Part shown: piece by piece, positions 1 through 10,179 of the stretch
How the letters are laid out: the number at the start of each line of letters is the position of its first letter
Numbering within the stretch: position 1 is the stretch's first letter
Notes under the pieces: model-generated
The model's database searches: none
What the model saw: only the letters and a program-made list of their open reading frames with translations
Told to the model about the DNA's origin: nothing
Translations under genes and position numbers: made by a program
Origin: Granulibacter bethesdensis
Lineage (GTDB): Bacteria > Pseudomonadota > Alphaproteobacteria > Acetobacterales > Acetobacteraceae
DNA: 64,000 nucleotides
Reading direction: 5' to 3'
NCBI RefSeq assembly: GCF_001889525.1
Contig: NZ_CP018192.1
Coordinates: forward strand, 1,685,493-1,749,492

Positions 1-663
1 GCAGAAATTATTAGTACCTTTCCACATGACAACCTTTCTGAAAAAACAGTTCCCAAATATAATTTATCATCTCCCGTCTCCATATTTGTAATTAATCAAC
101 AAAAAGATGCAGAAAACAAAATTGATTTTTTTTCAATTAAAACATTCGAAGGCCACTATTTAGGCTATGATACAATCAATCTCTGTTTTAGGAATGGCCC
201 TATCGATGGAGATATTCTTCCGGTTATAGGTGCTGTTTTTGCAGAGCACCCCCTCATGGTCCATCTCATTGTCCCCGGAGATAAAGAAGCGCTTCTCCAG
301 ATCAACGGCGATTCCAGAAGGAGCAAATGCCTACGCTATGAAAGAGTAAATGTGCAAGATCGCGAAGGTATTTTTTACTTGCGTCATCCGCTCAGCAAAT
401 TTTTCATCTGCTGTGAACCACCATACCATGGTGGAAAAGTAACGTGCTCACGCAATGAACCCAAATCATGGGAAGAATTTTCTTTTGTTCCCCTTGAAGA
501 GCACAAAGCACCACGCGATATCGAGTACAGTTTTGTTCAAATGCTTCGGAATCCAAATCTTCTCGGCAATGAAAGCGACAAAATTTCAATATGCTATCAA
601 TTGCTAATAACAAAATACAATCTTGATAAAATAGAAAATTTTCAACTTCCTTATTCATTGTAA
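1..663 (+). CDS. C-terminal part of an unknown protein (partial, enters from left edge)
   Basis: Frame 1 is open from the first base to the TAA at 661-663, so this is the last 220 codons of a gene that begins outside the window. An internal ATG at 256 is not needed as a start. The last third has a short stretch with aromatic and basic residues around two adjacent cysteines (FFICCEPP) followed by GGKVTC and a WEEF motif. That vaguely recalls beta-trefoil or fascin-like sugar- or actin-binding repeats, but I cannot assign a family. Base composition is AT-rich compared with the ribosomal genes downstream, which fits an accessory surface or glycan gene. A strong hairpin follows the stop. Confidence 0.6.
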   Translation, partial: AEIISTFPHDNLSEKTVPKYNLSSPVSIFVINQQKDAENKIDFFSIKTFEGHYLGYDTINLCFRNGPIDGDILPVIGAVFAEHPLMVHLIVPGDKEALLQINGDSRRSKCLRYERVNVQDREGIFYLRHPLSKFFICCEPPYHGGKVTCSRNEPKSWEEFSFVPLEEHKAPRDIEYSFVQMLRNPNLLGNESDKISICYQLLITKYNLDKIENFQLPYSL

Positions 664-750
664 AAATTTTATTTAAAAGGCTACATAGAATATTATTTGC
701 CTTTTTAAGAGGCGCAGCTGTAAAAATACTATCAATAAAAGCTGTCTTTC

Positions 751-786
751 TAAAGCGATACTGCAAAACAGTGCAGTATCGCTTTA
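751..786. terminator. bidirectional hairpin terminator
   Basis: A perfect 15-bp inverted repeat (751-765 with 772-786) encloses a 6-base loop. It lies between the end of the plus-strand partial gene and the end of the minus-strand gene at 852, so it can end both transcripts. The T-tract is short on both sides. Confidence 0.6.
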
Positions 787-851
787 GATTGTTACAAATA
801 TAGTCATGCTCAAATCATCAATGTTGCTGACCACAAATTTAGTCTACAGTA

Positions 852-2015
852 TTATGGCATTCTTTTAAGGCCCATATACTGCCCTATTCTTGCATAATGA
901 TCGCGCTCTGATTTGATACGACCGCATGACATGTCCAGCCCGACCTGATGGTAAGTTCTGGTGTAAAAACCGCGTTCCAGTTTAAAGGCAGCCCGGTTGT
1001 CAAAAAAACCGTTGTTCATATAGTCATTATAAATACCTATATTCCCGAACAAATCAAAAACGGATGATTTTTCAGGATAATATTCAATATATTCCTCAAT
1101 ATTCAGACTTCTAATGTAATCATTAATATACATCTCTCCGTCGGGTACGATCTCCCGTAGCTTATCAGGCTCCATCGGCTGCCAAGTTGTACGAACAGGA
1201 TCAAGATAGGCACGATACTGGTCGACATGGGTTCCGTAATAAACGGGGAACATATAAAATTTATACCTTGGATCATCCAAAGGCAGCAGCATACTGGTCG
1301 TATGCTGCATCGGGTTCAGGACACCTGCGATCGGGAAATGAATGGTAGTGGCATTGGACATCCACGCTGCCATCCATGAGAAGGTGCTGACACAAAGGAC
1401 GATATGTTTTGATTTCCTCAAAAAATCAAAGTCCTCTCTTACTCCGCGAGACTGTATGAATGTTGCGTGAGGGAAAAAGGACCGCAATTCGGTCATATAG
1501 GGGGATTCATCAAGCTGCCCATAGAAAATCGGCTTTTTCCCGGTTTTAGCAACCAAGTAATAATAATATTCCGGCGGAAGAAGCGTGTAATCCTGATGGA
1601 TACCGCGGAGAATTTCACCACCACGGATATTGATGACCAGTTCATCATCGCCTCCCCCATCACCGTTAGGAATAGCGGAGAAAAACTGTTCGTAATCAAG
1701 CTCTTCTCTGGTCGGGAAGTTTTTTACATGCTGACAATATCCCTCCAGTGAGATAAATTTGGCATCCGAATGACGGACCGCATGCGCCAGACCGGGAGCC
1801 GGCACATAGCCGGCCTGACGACCATTTGCATAGGCTGTATTATGCAGCCCCCATCCTGCCAGTCCTATATCTGGCAGATCGATCCCGAATATCGGGATCT
1901 TGACATTCGTAATGTCGCCATACCCCAAATGCTTCCTGATCTTGAGCGCACTCAAGTACATCATAAGGATGTTACCAGGATTTCCTTGAGCCCATATTTT
2001 AATTAAGAAATTCAT
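852..2015 (-). CDS. putative glycosyltransferase, alpha-1,2-fucosyltransferase (GT11)-like
   Basis: This 387-residue protein starts at the ATG at 2015 (MNFLIKIWAQG); an in-frame GTG ten codons earlier (2045) is possible. Seen: an N-terminal glycine/asparagine motif (QGNPGN), an INIRGGEIL strand in the position of the GT11 HxRRxD strand, and late in the protein SRGVREDFDFLRKSKH followed by VSTFSWMAAWMS. That last motif strongly recalls the SNSSFSWWAAWL signature of fucosyltransferase GT-B folds. The catalytic-type arginine strand has diverged, so the substrate may not be GDP-fucose. It is a single gene, divergent from rpmI. Function is inferred from motifs only. Confidence 0.55.
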   Translation of the reverse strand: MNFLIKIWAQGNPGNILMMYLSALKIRKHLGYGDITNVKIPIFGIDLPDIGLAGWGLHNTAYANGRQAGYVPAPGLAHAVRHSDAKFISLEGYCQHVKNFPTREELDYEQFFSAIPNGDGGGDDELVINIRGGEILRGIHQDYTLLPPEYYYYLVAKTGKKPIFYGQLDESPYMTELRSFFPHATFIQSRGVREDFDFLRKSKHIVLCVSTFSWMAAWMSNATTIHFPIAGVLNPMQHTTSMLLPLDDPRYKFYMFPVYYGTHVDQYRAYLDPVRTTWQPMEPDKLREIVPDGEMYINDYIRSLNIEEYIEYYPEKSSVFDLFGNIGIYNDYMNNGFFDNRAAFKLERGFYTRTYHQVGLDMSCGRIKSERDHYARIGQYMGLKRMP

Positions 2016-2045
2016 TTTTACCGAAATTAGTAGTAATTGCTTCAC

Positions 2046-2338
2046 AAATAGTATAATGAAAATTTTAAATTGCCAACAAACAAAATTGAACTAAATCTGA
2101 TTTGGTGCTAAAAGTACTTTGATCTGCCAATGTGCCTGAATCATATTACTAGCACGAGCAAATGTTAAGTTTGCCTCTATCAGTATGCAAGAGGTCAAAC
2201 CCTTTTCCCCTTGCCATCGCCAGTCCGGCACGCTAAGTCCCCGACCCTGTTCGCGCGCCTGGGCCTGTATGGGCATGCCCGGCCGCAGCAACCCGTGGCT
2301 TATCCTGATCCAAGGATGGCCGGCGGGCTGGATAACAT
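2046..2338. other. intergenic leader upstream of rpmI
   Basis: About 290 bases between the divergent glycosyltransferase and rpmI. No infC gene is present here, although infC-rpmI-rplT is the usual order, so rpmI must have its own promoter in this stretch. A weak candidate is TTGATC at 2119 with an AT-rich element near 2142. No convincing L20-binding pseudoknot could be assigned by eye. Confidence 0.35.
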
Positions 2339-2351
2339 GAAGGAGAATAAA

Positions 2352-2555
2352 ATGCCCAAGCTGAAGACGAAGTCTTCTGTGAAGAAGCGCTTCAAGATTA
2401 CGGCCACCGGCAAGGTGCTGGCTGGTCCTGGTAAGAAGCGCCACAATCTTTCCGCGCGATCCCAGAAGGCAAAGCGCCAGAACCGTGGCAGCCAGGTGCT
2501 GACCCATGCTGACGGTCTGACCGTCAAGCAGTGGGCCCCCTACGGCCTGAACTGA
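2352..2555 (+). CDS. rpmI: 50S ribosomal protein L35
   Basis: 67 residues starting [14 protein letters not shown] and ending QWAPYGLN, the full length of bacterial L35. It is very lysine- and arginine-rich, as expected for an rRNA-binding protein of the large subunit. The start is set by a strong AAGGAG-type ribosome binding site at 2339-2345, so the longer open frame from 2211 is not used. rplT follows 13 bases later and the two form one transcription unit. Confidence 0.97.
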   Translation: MPKLKTKSSVKKRFKITATGKVLAGPGKKRHNLSARSQKAKRQNRGSQVLTHADGLTVKQWAPYGLN

Positions 2556-2568
2556 GGAGAGCGCATCC

Positions 2569-2928
2569 ATGGCACGTGTCAAACGCGGCGTTACCACCCA
2601 CGCCCGTCACAAGAAGGTTCTGAAGGCCTCCAAGGGGTTCTTCGGCCGTTCCTCCACCAACTATCGCATTGCGCTGGAGCGTCTGGAAAAGTCGCTGCAA
2701 TATGCGTATCGCGACCGCCGGGTGAAGAAGCGTGATTTCCGCGCTCTCTGGATCCAGCGTATCAATGCCGCCGTGCGTGAGCATGGCATGACCTACAGCG
2801 TGTTCATCAACGGCCTGAAAAAGGCCGAGATCGACATGGACCGCAAGGTTCTGGCCGCCATCGCCTTTGACGACGCCGCTGCTTTTGCGGAAATCGTGAA
2901 GAAGGTGCAGGGCGCTCTGGCTGCTTGA
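2569..2928 (+). CDS. rplT: 50S ribosomal protein L20
   Basis: 119 residues, [19 protein letters not shown] onwards, matching L20 over its full length including the basic N-terminal tail and the [14 protein letters not shown] segment that contacts 23S rRNA. L20 is an early 50S assembly protein and in many bacteria represses its own operon by binding the leader mRNA. A GAGGAG ribosome binding site overlaps the end of rpmI. A hairpin terminator follows before pheS. Confidence 0.97.
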   Translation: MARVKRGVTTHARHKKVLKASKGFFGRSSTNYRIALERLEKSLQYAYRDRRVKKRDFRALWIQRINAAVREHGMTYSVFINGLKKAEIDMDRKVLAAIAFDDAAAFAEIVKKVQGALAA

Positions 2929-3018
2929 TCGCCCTGATGGAGTGATCGAAACAGGCTGGATGATCTTCATTCGGCCTGCTTTAATACCCAAAAGCGATGG
3001 GGTTTCGACCCCGCTGAA

Positions 3019-3045
3019 ATCCGGGGCCCTGGCCCCGGATTTTTC
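3019..3045 (+). terminator. rho-independent terminator between rplT and pheS
   Basis: A perfect 10-bp GC-rich stem (3019-3028 with 3031-3040) is followed directly by TTTTC. A smaller GGGG/CCCC hairpin lies just upstream at 2999-3012. It may end rplT transcripts or attenuate read-through into pheST. I saw no phenylalanine-rich leader peptide like E. coli pheM. Confidence 0.8.
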
Positions 3046-3060
3046 GTATGTGGAGTTGCC

Positions 3061-4131
3061 ATGTCGGACGATCTGACCGCCCTGCGAGAAGAAACCGATG
3101 CCGCCTTGCGGGACGCCGCCGATCTGCGCGCCTGGGATGCTATCCGTGTCGGTGTGCTGGGCAAAAGCGGGAAGCTGACCGCTTTGCTCAAAACACTAGG
3201 GCAAGCGACTCCGGAAGAGCGAAAAGAGCGCGGAGCAGCGCTCAACCGGCTCAAGGAATCACTGAGCGAAGCCATCGAAGCCCGTCGGGTAGAGCTGGAA
3301 TCCGCCGCTCTGGAGGCCCGGCTGACCGCAGAGCGCATCGATATCACCCGCCCGCCGCGCCCACGCATGACCGGCGCAATCCATCCGATCAGCCGCACCA
3401 TTGAGGAAATGACCGCGATTTTCGGTGCCATGGGGTTCAGCGTCGCTGAAGGTCCGGATGTGGAGGGCGACTGGCATAATTTCGGCGCCTTGAACATTCC
3501 CGCGCACCACCCTGCGCGCGCCGACCACGACACGTTTTATCTGCCGTCAGAACAGGAAGGTGCTGCCCCCCGCGTGCTGCGCACTCATACCTCTCCGGTC
3601 CAGATCCGCACCATGCTGAATGCCGCGCCACCGATCCGCATCATCGCGCCCGGCCGCACCTATCGCGCTGATCATGACGCCACGCACAGCCCGATGTTTC
3701 ATCAGTGCGAGGGGCTGGTCATTGGCCGCTCCATCACGCTGGGGCATCTGAAAGGCACGCTGATCGACTTTCTGCGCGCTTTCTTTGGCGTGCCTGATCT
3801 GCCGGTGCGTTTCCGCGCCAGCTACTTCCCCTTTACCGAGCCCTCGATGGAGGTGGATATCGGTTGGAACCGCAAAACCGGCGAGCTGGGCGGTGGCGGC
3901 GACTGGCTGGAAATCCTCGGCAGCGGCATGGTGCAGCCGAAAGTGCTGGCCAATTGCGGGATCGACCCGCGTGAGTGGCAGGGCTTTGCGTTCGGCATGG
4001 GGGTGGAGCGCGTGACGATGCTGAAACATGGCATCGCCGATCTGCGCCCGTTCTATGACAGCGACCTGCGCTGGCTGCGTCATTATGGTTTCAATCCGCT
4101 GGCCCCCGTCAGCCTGCATGAAGGGGTGTGA
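3061..4131 (+). CDS. pheS: phenylalanine--tRNA ligase alpha subunit
   Basis: 356 residues. The N-terminal coiled coil is at about 1-100. The class II synthetase core follows, with motif 2 around the FRASYFPFTEPSMEVDI segment and motif 3 in the GFAFGMGVERVTMLKHGI segment, both diagnostic of PheS. With PheT it forms the alpha2-beta2 enzyme that charges tRNA-Phe in the cytoplasm. pheT starts 3 bases after its stop, so the two are translated as a pair. Confidence 0.97.
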   Translation: MSDDLTALREETDAALRDAADLRAWDAIRVGVLGKSGKLTALLKTLGQATPEERKERGAALNRLKESLSEAIEARRVELESAALEARLTAERIDITRPPRPRMTGAIHPISRTIEEMTAIFGAMGFSVAEGPDVEGDWHNFGALNIPAHHPARADHDTFYLPSEQEGAAPRVLRTHTSPVQIRTMLNAAPPIRIIAPGRTYRADHDATHSPMFHQCEGLVIGRSITLGHLKGTLIDFLRAFFGVPDLPVRFRASYFPFTEPSMEVDIGWNRKTGELGGGGDWLEILGSGMVQPKVLANCGIDPREWQGFAFGMGVERVTMLKHGIADLRPFYDSDLRWLRHYGFNPLAPVSLHEGV

Positions 4132-4134
4132 GCC

Positions 4135-6594
4135 ATGAAATTCACCCTGTCCTGGCTTAAGGACCATCTGGATACCGATGCCTCTCTGTCCCGTATTGCC
4201 GAGACCCTGACGGTCATCGGGCTGGAACTTGAAGGCATCGAGGATCGTGCCGCCGCCCTGACCGGATTCAACATCGCCCGCATCGTCAGCGCGGAGCAGC
4301 ATCCCAATGCTGATCGGCTGCGCGTCTGTCAGGTAGAAACCGGTACGGAGCGCGGCACGATTCAGGTCGTCTGCGGCGCGCCCAATGCCCGTGCCGGGAT
4401 TGGCGTGGTGCTGGCAACCCCCGGAGCAGTCGTCCCCACCAATGGTATGGTCATCAAGGAAGGCGAAATCCGTAGCGTGGCCAGCATGGGCATGATGTGC
4501 TCGGCGCGGGAGCTTGGCCTCGGCGATGAGCATGACGGCATCATCGAATTGTCGCCCGATCTGCCGCTCGGCACCCCCTATGCAATGCTGGCCGGCCTGG
4601 ATGATCCGGTGATCGAGATCAGCGTCACGCCCAATCGGGGCGATGCACTGGGCGTGCGCGGCATCGCCCGCGATCTGGCCGCTGCCGGCATCGGCACGCT
4701 GAAGCCGTTCCAGCCGGTTCCGGTCGCAGCCTCTGTCCCCTCTGCTATTTGCTGGAGGATCGAGGATCATGAAGCCTGCCCGTTCATCCTTGGCCGCACG
4801 ATACGCGGTGTACGCAACGGCCCGAGTCCGGACTGGCTGGCAGCACGGCTGAAAGCCATCGGGCTGCGTCCTATCAACACGCTTGTCGACATCACCAATT
4901 ACATCTGCTTCGATCTGGGTCGCCCACTTCATGTATTCGATGTCGCACGGGTGCAGGGGGATACGCTTACCGTTCGGCGCGGCGCGGGCGAGAGTTTCCG
5001 AACCCTGAATGGCAAGGATATCACCGTCACGGCGGAAGATTGCGTGATCGCCGATGCAACGGGCGTAGAGTCTCTGGCCGGCATCACCGGCGGCGAGCGC
5101 ACCGGCTGCACCGAGACCACCACCGATGTCTTTATCGAGTGCGCCCTGTTCGATCCGGTACGGATCGCCCGCAGCGGACGGCATCACCAGATCAGCACCG
5201 ATGCGCGGCAGCGCTTCGAGCGTGGTGTCGATCAGGCCCTGCTGCCTGCCGCTCTGGAAGCAGCCACCGCCATGATCCTGAGCCTGTGCGGAGGGGAGGC
5301 CAGCGCCATCACCAGCGCCGGAGTGGAACCCTCCTGGCAGCGCGACGCCACGCTGCGTTTTGCCCGGCTGGAGGAACTCGGCGGCCTGGCGGTGCCTCCG
5401 GATGAAGCCGTCGAGGCTTTGGAACGTCTTGGTTTCGGCATCCTGTCCCGAAATGCGGAGCATGTGACGGTCTCGGTCCCGTCCTGGCGTAATGATATGG
5501 CGGTCCGCTCACCGCTCGACCTACCCTCGACATGCGATGCCGCGCGCGCTGCCACACTGGCGGAGGCCGCCGCCGAAGCCGAGCCGGAAGCCGAACTGAT
5601 CGAGGAAGTGCTGCGCCTGCGCGGTATGGATGCGATCCCGGCCTGCTCGCTGCCGGTGGATCATGCCGTACCGGCTGCCTCATTGTCGCCGCGCCAGACC
5701 CGCGCGGCGCTGGCCCGGCGCGAACTGGCCGCATCCGGCCTGATGGAATGCGTCACGTTCAGCTTCGTGGCGCATGAGGTCGCCGCCCGGTTCGGTGGTA
5801 CAGAGGAAAGCCTCCGCCTGCTCAATCCCATTGCCTCAGATCTTGATCAGTTGCGTCCGACACCGGTGGCAACGCTGGCGCTGGCGCTGGCTCGCAACGC
5901 AGCCCGCGGCCTGCCGGAAGCGGCGCTGTTCGAGGTAGGGCCTGCCTTCTCCGCCAACGGGCAAAGTCAGGTTGCGGCCGCCATCCTCAGCGGGATGACG
6001 CCTCGGCACTGGCTGGAACCGGCCCGTTCACTGGATGCGATGGATGCGAAGGGCTATCTGTTCAGCCTTCTTTCGGCATTGGGCGTGCCGATGGACAGTC
6101 TCTCCGTCACCGCCGATGCGCCTGGCTGGTACCATCCGGGCCGCTCCGGTGTGGTGCGGCAGGGGCCGAAAACCGTGCTCGGCACGTTTGGGGAATTGCA
6201 TCCGAGCCTGATCGAAGCGATGGACCTGCCCTCTCCCACCATCGCCTTCGAGCTGCTTCTGGAGGCGGTGCCTGAACCGAAACGCCGCCGCCGCGCCGCA
6301 CCGACCCTGCCGCCTTTCCAGCCTCTGACGCGCGATTTCGCGTTTCTGGCCCAACGCGGCACCTCGGCCGACGCCCTGCTGCGGGCCATTCGGGGGGCGG
6401 ATCGCACACTGATCACCCGCGTATCGCTGTTCGATGTCTATGATGGCGACAAACTGCCGGAGGGGATGATCTCGCTGGGGGTGGAAGTGACCCTGCAACC
6501 GCTGGAACGCTCCCTGACCGATGCGGAGATCGAGGCAATCAGCGCCAAAATCGTCGCTGCCGCCGGAAAAGCAGTCGGAGCCACACTGCGTTAA
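4135..6594 (+). CDS. pheT: phenylalanine--tRNA ligase beta subunit
   Basis: 819 residues. Domains in order: tRNA-binding OB fold with B1 (about 40-150), B3/B4 editing domain (about 210-370), B5, the catalytic-like core, and a C-terminal FDX-ACB anticodon-binding domain (about 725-819, from [12 protein letters not shown]). It binds and proofreads tRNA-Phe together with PheS. One oddity is an alanine- and glutamate-rich insertion of about 25 residues (near 465-490) inside the segment that is usually a short PSWRxDI-to-EEVLRxxG linker. It also occurs as a lineage-specific loop in some proteobacteria, so I do not read it as damage. Confidence 0.96.
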   Translation: MKFTLSWLKDHLDTDASLSRIAETLTVIGLELEGIEDRAAALTGFNIARIVSAEQHPNADRLRVCQVETGTERGTIQVVCGAPNARAGIGVVLATPGAVVPTNGMVIKEGEIRSVASMGMMCSARELGLGDEHDGIIELSPDLPLGTPYAMLAGLDDPVIEISVTPNRGDALGVRGIARDLAAAGIGTLKPFQPVPVAASVPSAICWRIEDHEACPFILGRTIRGVRNGPSPDWLAARLKAIGLRPINTLVDITNYICFDLGRPLHVFDVARVQGDTLTVRRGAGESFRTLNGKDITVTAEDCVIADATGVESLAGITGGERTGCTETTTDVFIECALFDPVRIARSGRHHQISTDARQRFERGVDQALLPAALEAATAMILSLCGGEASAITSAGVEPSWQRDATLRFARLEELGGLAVPPDEAVEALERLGFGILSRNAEHVTVSVPSWRNDMAVRSPLDLPSTCDAARAATLAEAAAEAEPEAELIEEVLRLRGMDAIPACSLPVDHAVPAASLSPRQTRAALARRELAASGLMECVTFSFVAHEVAARFGGTEESLRLLNPIASDLDQLRPTPVATLALALARNAARGLPEAALFEVGPAFSANGQSQVAAAILSGMTPRHWLEPARSLDAMDAKGYLFSLLSALGVPMDSLSVTADAPGWYHPGRSGVVRQGPKTVLGTFGELHPSLIEAMDLPSPTIAFELLLEAVPEPKRRRRAAPTLPPFQPLTRDFAFLAQRGTSADALLRAIRGADRTLITRVSLFDVYDGDKLPEGMISLGVEVTLQPLERSLTDAEIEAISAKIVAAAGKAVGATLR

Positions 6595-6639
6595 AAACCA
6601 GCCGCCCGCACGGATGGTACAAGCTTTGTTGCCCAGAAA

Positions 6640-6671
6640 GCCTCGCCGGGATGATCCGGCGGGGCTTTTTG
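6640..6671 (+). terminator. rho-independent terminator of pheST
   Basis: A 10-bp stem (one G-T pair) with an ATGAT-type loop is followed by TTTTTG, 45 bases after the pheT stop codon. Confidence 0.85.
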
Positions 6672-6761
6672 TTTTCAACACATGCTCCCCCTCAAAAATC
6701 ACCGGGCGGAAAGGCCATATCAGGGCTTCGCGGGAGGGGTTTTTTTGCGTATCAGGCGTCC

Positions 6762-8567
6762 ATGACCGACATTCCCATCGACCGTATCCGCAATTTCTCG
6801 ATCATCGCCCATATCGACCATGGGAAATCGACCCTTGCCGACCGCCTGATCCAGTTGACCGGCGCGTTGTCGGACCGCGAAATGACCAACCAGGTCCTGG
6901 ATAATATGGAGCTGGAGCGGGAGCGCGGCATCACCATCAAGGCACAGACCGTGCGCCTGACCTACCGCGCCAAGGACGGGCTGGTCTATGCGCTGAACCT
7001 GATGGACACGCCGGGCCATGTCGATTTCGCTTATGAGGTCAGCCGGTCTCTGGCAGCCTGTGAAGGCTCTCTGCTGGTGGTGGATGCCAGTCAGGGGGTG
7101 GAAGCTCAGACGCTCGCCAATGTGTATCAGGCGATCGATGCCAACCACGAAATCGTGCCGGTGCTGAACAAGGTCGATCTCCCCGCCGCCGAGCCGGACC
7201 GGGTGAAAAAACAGATCGAGGATGTAATCGGCCTCGATGCCTCCGACGCGCTGATGATCTCAGCCAAGACCGGCCTCGGCGTGGATACGGTGCTGGAGGC
7301 GCTGGTCACCCGCCTGCCTGCGCCGAAAGGCAATGCCAATAGCGAATTGAAGGCGCTGCTGGTCGATAGCTGGTACGATGCCTATCTGGGTGTCATCATT
7401 CTGGTGCGAGTGAAGGATGGCGTGCTGCGGCGTGGCCAGAAAATCCGCATGATGTCTACCGGCGCGACCTACACCGTGGATCAGGTGGGCGTATTCAGCC
7501 CGCGTATGACGCCGGTGGAGACGCTCCATCCGGGGGAGATGGGCTATATCAACGCCGCCATCAAAACCGTGGCCGATACCAATGTCGGTGATACCATCAC
7601 CGATGACCGCGTGCCGGCGGCCGAGCCGCTCGCAGGCTTCAAACCCTCCATTCCGGTGGTGTGGTGCGGCCTGTATCCAATCGACGCCGATGATTTCGAA
7701 AAGCTGCGCGACAGTCTCGGCAAGCTGCGCCTGAACGATGCCAGCTTCCATTTCGAGGCCGAGACCTCTGCCGCGCTGGGTTTCGGGTTCCGTTGCGGCT
7801 TCCTCGGGCTGCTGCATCTGGAGATCATTCAGGAAAGACTGAGCCGCGAATTCGACCTCGACCTGATCGCGACCGCGCCATCGGTGGTGTACAAGCTCCA
7901 CAAAACCAATGGCGAGCATCTGGAACTGCACAACCCGGCCGACATGCCGGATGGCAGCGTGATCGAGAAAATCGAGGAACCATGGATCAAGGCCACGATC
8001 ATGGTGCCGGACGATTATCTGGGCGCGATCCTGACCCTGTGCAGTGAGCGTCGCGGTCAACAGGTTGACCTGACCTATGTCGGCAACCGGGCAATGGCGG
8101 TATATCGGTTGCCGCTGAACGAGGTGGTGTTCGATTTCTACGACCGCCTGAAATCAGTCAGCCGTGGCTATGCCAGCTTCGATTACCAGATGGACGGGTA
8201 TGAGGAGAGCGATCTGGTCCGCATCTCGATTCTGGTGAATGCGGAGGCGGTGGATGCGCTGAGCTTCATCGCGCATCGGAGTGCGGCGGAAAACCGTGGG
8301 CGGCAAATCTGCGCCAAGCTGAAGGAATTGATTCCCCGGCAGCTGTTCAAGATCGCCATTCAGGCCGCCATCGGCAGCCGCATCATCGCCCGCGAGACGC
8401 TGGGCGCGCTAAGCAAGGACGTGACCGCGAAGTGCTATGGCGGCGACATCAGCCGCAAGCGGAAGCTGCTGGAAAAGCAGAAAGAGGGCAAAAAACGCAT
8501 GCGCCAGTTCGGCAAGGTGGAGATTCCGCAATCGGCCTTCCTCGCCGCCCTGAAAATGGATAACTGA
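6762..8567 (+). CDS. lepA: elongation factor 4 (back-translocating GTPase LepA)
   Basis: 601 residues starting [25 protein letters not shown]. That is the normal LepA length and N terminus, so the longer open frame from 6651 is not used. Visible GTPase motifs: AHIDHGKST (G1), RGITI (G2), DTPGH (G3), NKVD (G4) and SAKTG (G5). The C terminus has the LepA-specific domain ([24 protein letters not shown]) and ends KMDN. EF4 acts on stalled ribosomes. It is a single-gene unit after the pheT terminator. Confidence 0.96.
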   Translation: MTDIPIDRIRNFSIIAHIDHGKSTLADRLIQLTGALSDREMTNQVLDNMELERERGITIKAQTVRLTYRAKDGLVYALNLMDTPGHVDFAYEVSRSLAACEGSLLVVDASQGVEAQTLANVYQAIDANHEIVPVLNKVDLPAAEPDRVKKQIEDVIGLDASDALMISAKTGLGVDTVLEALVTRLPAPKGNANSELKALLVDSWYDAYLGVIILVRVKDGVLRRGQKIRMMSTGATYTVDQVGVFSPRMTPVETLHPGEMGYINAAIKTVADTNVGDTITDDRVPAAEPLAGFKPSIPVVWCGLYPIDADDFEKLRDSLGKLRLNDASFHFEAETSAALGFGFRCGFLGLLHLEIIQERLSREFDLDLIATAPSVVYKLHKTNGEHLELHNPADMPDGSVIEKIEEPWIKATIMVPDDYLGAILTLCSERRGQQVDLTYVGNRAMAVYRLPLNEVVFDFYDRLKSVSRGYASFDYQMDGYEESDLVRISILVNAEAVDALSFIAHRSAAENRGRQICAKLKELIPRQLFKIAIQAAIGSRIIARETLGALSKDVTAKCYGGDISRKRKLLEKQKEGKKRMRQFGKVEIPQSAFLAALKMDN

Positions 8568-8572
8568 CCCCC

Positions 8573-8601
8573 TTGCATTCCCCCGTCAGGGTAGGTAATA
8601 G
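8573..8601 (+). promoter_or_regulatory. sigma-70 type promoter for tRNA-Ser
   Basis: TTGCAT at 8573-8578 and TAATAG at 8596-8601 are separated by exactly 17 bases. The predicted transcription start is about 10 bases before the tRNA. Seen directly; activity is inferred. Confidence 0.6.
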
Positions 8602-8619
8602 CACCCCACTCTGGCATCC

Positions 8620-8709
8620 GGAGAGATGGCCGAGCGGCTTAAGGCGCACGCTTGGAAAGCGTGTGTGCGTGAAAGCGTACCGTGGGTTCGAATCCCACTC
8701 TCTCCGCCA
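8620..8709 (+). tRNA. tRNA-Ser (anticodon GGA)
   Basis: A 90-base type II tRNA. The acceptor stem GGAGAGA pairs with TCTCTCC, the anticodon loop reads CTTGGAAA (GGA, serine codons UCC and UCU), there is a long variable arm, the T arm is GTGGGTTCGAATCCCAC, and the CCA end is encoded at 8707-8709. A prophage remnant begins just downstream, which fits use of this gene as an integration site. Confidence 0.96.
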
Positions 8710-8927
8710 GTCGCATCTTCCAGATGACGCCATAAAGTGCCAAAAGCCTTGTTATCTCTTGTTAAAATGGCGCTTTATCAAACCATAAGATACCAAGATA
8801 AACTTTATCTACCCGGGCAATCCCGGGACTAATCCGGGACCAGAATTATCCGTTTGAGATAAAAACCGGGACCAATTTCTAACGCCGATTCATTGATTCG
8901 CGAAATCACCATCCTGCGCGCACAAAA

Positions 8928-8950
8928 AAGCCGGGGACATACCCCGGCCT
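8928..8950 (-). terminator. terminator of the decayed prophage gene
   Basis: GCCGGGG (8930-8936) pairs with CCCCGGC (8942-8948). On the minus strand the stem is followed by a run of T, just past the stop of the holin-like remnant. Confidence 0.7.
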
Positions 8951-8975
8951 CTTTCGTCCAGATTGGTGATGGCGG

Positions 8976-9250
8976 TCAGTGGGTCGTGGCAGCAGTCCCA
9001 GCCGCACCGACAGTCATCGACGGATCACGCGTCAGCAGTTGGCCAAGACCGGCTTCCACAGCCGATGCAAGTGCGGCATCGGTTTTCGCGCCAGCCGACA
9101 CCAGCACCGCCGGGGCGACATGTTTTTGCAGATACTCCACGCCTGCTGCCATAGCCGCCGCACGGGATGCCGGATCAATGATCGGCTTGCCGGCCGCAAC
9201 CGAGGCATAATACGCCGCACCAACCGCCTGCTGCCCCCGACCCCGACCAT
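8976..9250 (-). pseudogene. decayed prophage holin-like gene (relative of the one at 43004)
   Basis: On the minus strand the last 85 or so residues (GQQAVGAAYYASVAAGKP, then DPASRAAAMAAGVEYLQ, then EAGLGQLLTRDP) align without gaps to the C-terminal two thirds of the holin-like protein at 43004-43390. The N-terminal membrane segment is absent or scrambled; in-frame sequence upstream of about 9250 no longer matches. The remnant keeps its own terminator. It is best read as the lysis end of an earlier, mostly deleted prophage of the same family, integrated at tRNA-Ser. Confidence 0.7.
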
Positions 9251-9958
9251 TCACAAGGTCGAGGCGGTGATGGCTTATCCTGTGCGCCTGCACAGCCAGC
9301 TGGGGTATGATACCAATTTCGTTTTTGCCGCCGAGACAGCATAAAGCCCAGTACCAGTCTGGCATATGGCTGAAAGTGGGATTCTACAATGCAGGATTGC
9401 CCGTGACATGCGGCGGCCCGGCGCGCATGTACAAATGGTAATGAAATCCGGACATATCCCAAACTGTTTTTGAAAACCCCATACACGTATTTCTGACGCT
9501 TTTGCGTTAATGATGCCTGTGTGGCAGGCGATGAGATAACGCGGCCGTAATAGATGCCTGACATAAAATTGTCATTGTAATGGATCCGCAATGAATAGTG
9601 TAGTGTACATAAAAAAACTGCGACAGCCCATAATATTGGAATAAAAATTGATTTTGTTTTTTTAAATAAAAATAAAAATATCTTATCCGTTGTATTCTAT
9701 TGTTTTATAGAAAATTATTTCATTTATTTTATTTTAAAAATCAAAAAAACATTTTTTTATTTCTGAAAATTGGTATTTATTTATGATATTTTCCAAAATT
9801 AATATAAAATTCGTTTAAAAATTTGTCACTTCTCAAAAATGAGAATCAGAGGCACTATGCCGCTATGGCATAAGGATGGTTGGCCATCCAGTCATACACT
9901 GATTTTGATAAGAGGGTGGTTTTGTCTTGTATCTGTAAACTTCAGGAAAGTGGCCACA
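9251..9958. other. non-coding AT-rich stretch upstream of the peptide genes
   Basis: No convincing gene. From about 9590 to 9840 the sequence becomes strikingly AT-rich with long T and A runs, unlike the flanking GC-rich genome. Two small hairpins lie just before the first peptide gene (ATGCC/GGCAT at 9857-9871; GGATGG/CCATCC at 9874-9889). The promoter of the peptide-export cluster must be here, but no single -35/-10 pair stands out. Confidence 0.5.
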
Positions 9959-10123
9959 ATGCCTGAGGCACTGAAGCAGAATAACGAAGCCATTTCCGAA
10001 GAGGAACTGGAAGCCGCCAATAGCTGTCGATTTAGAACCGCTGTTACAAAAAAAGCAATCAAGACGATTGCCAAGGCCGGGATCGAGGTTGCTGCAGAGA
10101 AGGTAGCCGGTAAAAATTCATAA
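9959..10123 (+). CDS. putative exported peptide (bacteriocin-like) precursor 1
   Basis: 54 residues from the ATG at 9959. An AGGAAAG ribosome binding site about 10 bases upstream decides this start over an upstream in-frame one at 9839. The N-terminal leader (MPEALKQNNEAISEEELEAAN) matches that of the next gene (NQNNEAISDADLEGVN), a typical acidic leader for C39-peptidase exporters. At the cleavage position it has SC where the sister peptide has GG, which is unusual. The predicted core is lysine-rich and looks helical (RFRTAVTKKAIKTIAKAG, then IEVAAEKVAGKNS), the character of a membrane-active cationic peptide. Activity is inferred, not shown. Confidence 0.65.
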   Translation: MPEALKQNNEAISEEELEAANSCRFRTAVTKKAIKTIAKAGIEVAAEKVAGKNS

Positions 10124-10179
10124 CATTTTTACCGCTTAAGAGTGTGTCATCTATTTTTAAATTCAGGAAAGCATAGACC

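Noticed and set aside
2929-3060. Possible phenylalanine leader peptide before pheS
   Set aside because: A short ATG frame exists near 2960 but it is not rich in phenylalanine, so no pheM-like attenuation can be claimed.
3547-5463. Long open frame of 638 codons on the minus strand opposite pheS and pheT
   Set aside because: It overlaps two certain genes, has no ribosome binding site and its composition is that of an antisense shadow in GC-rich DNA.
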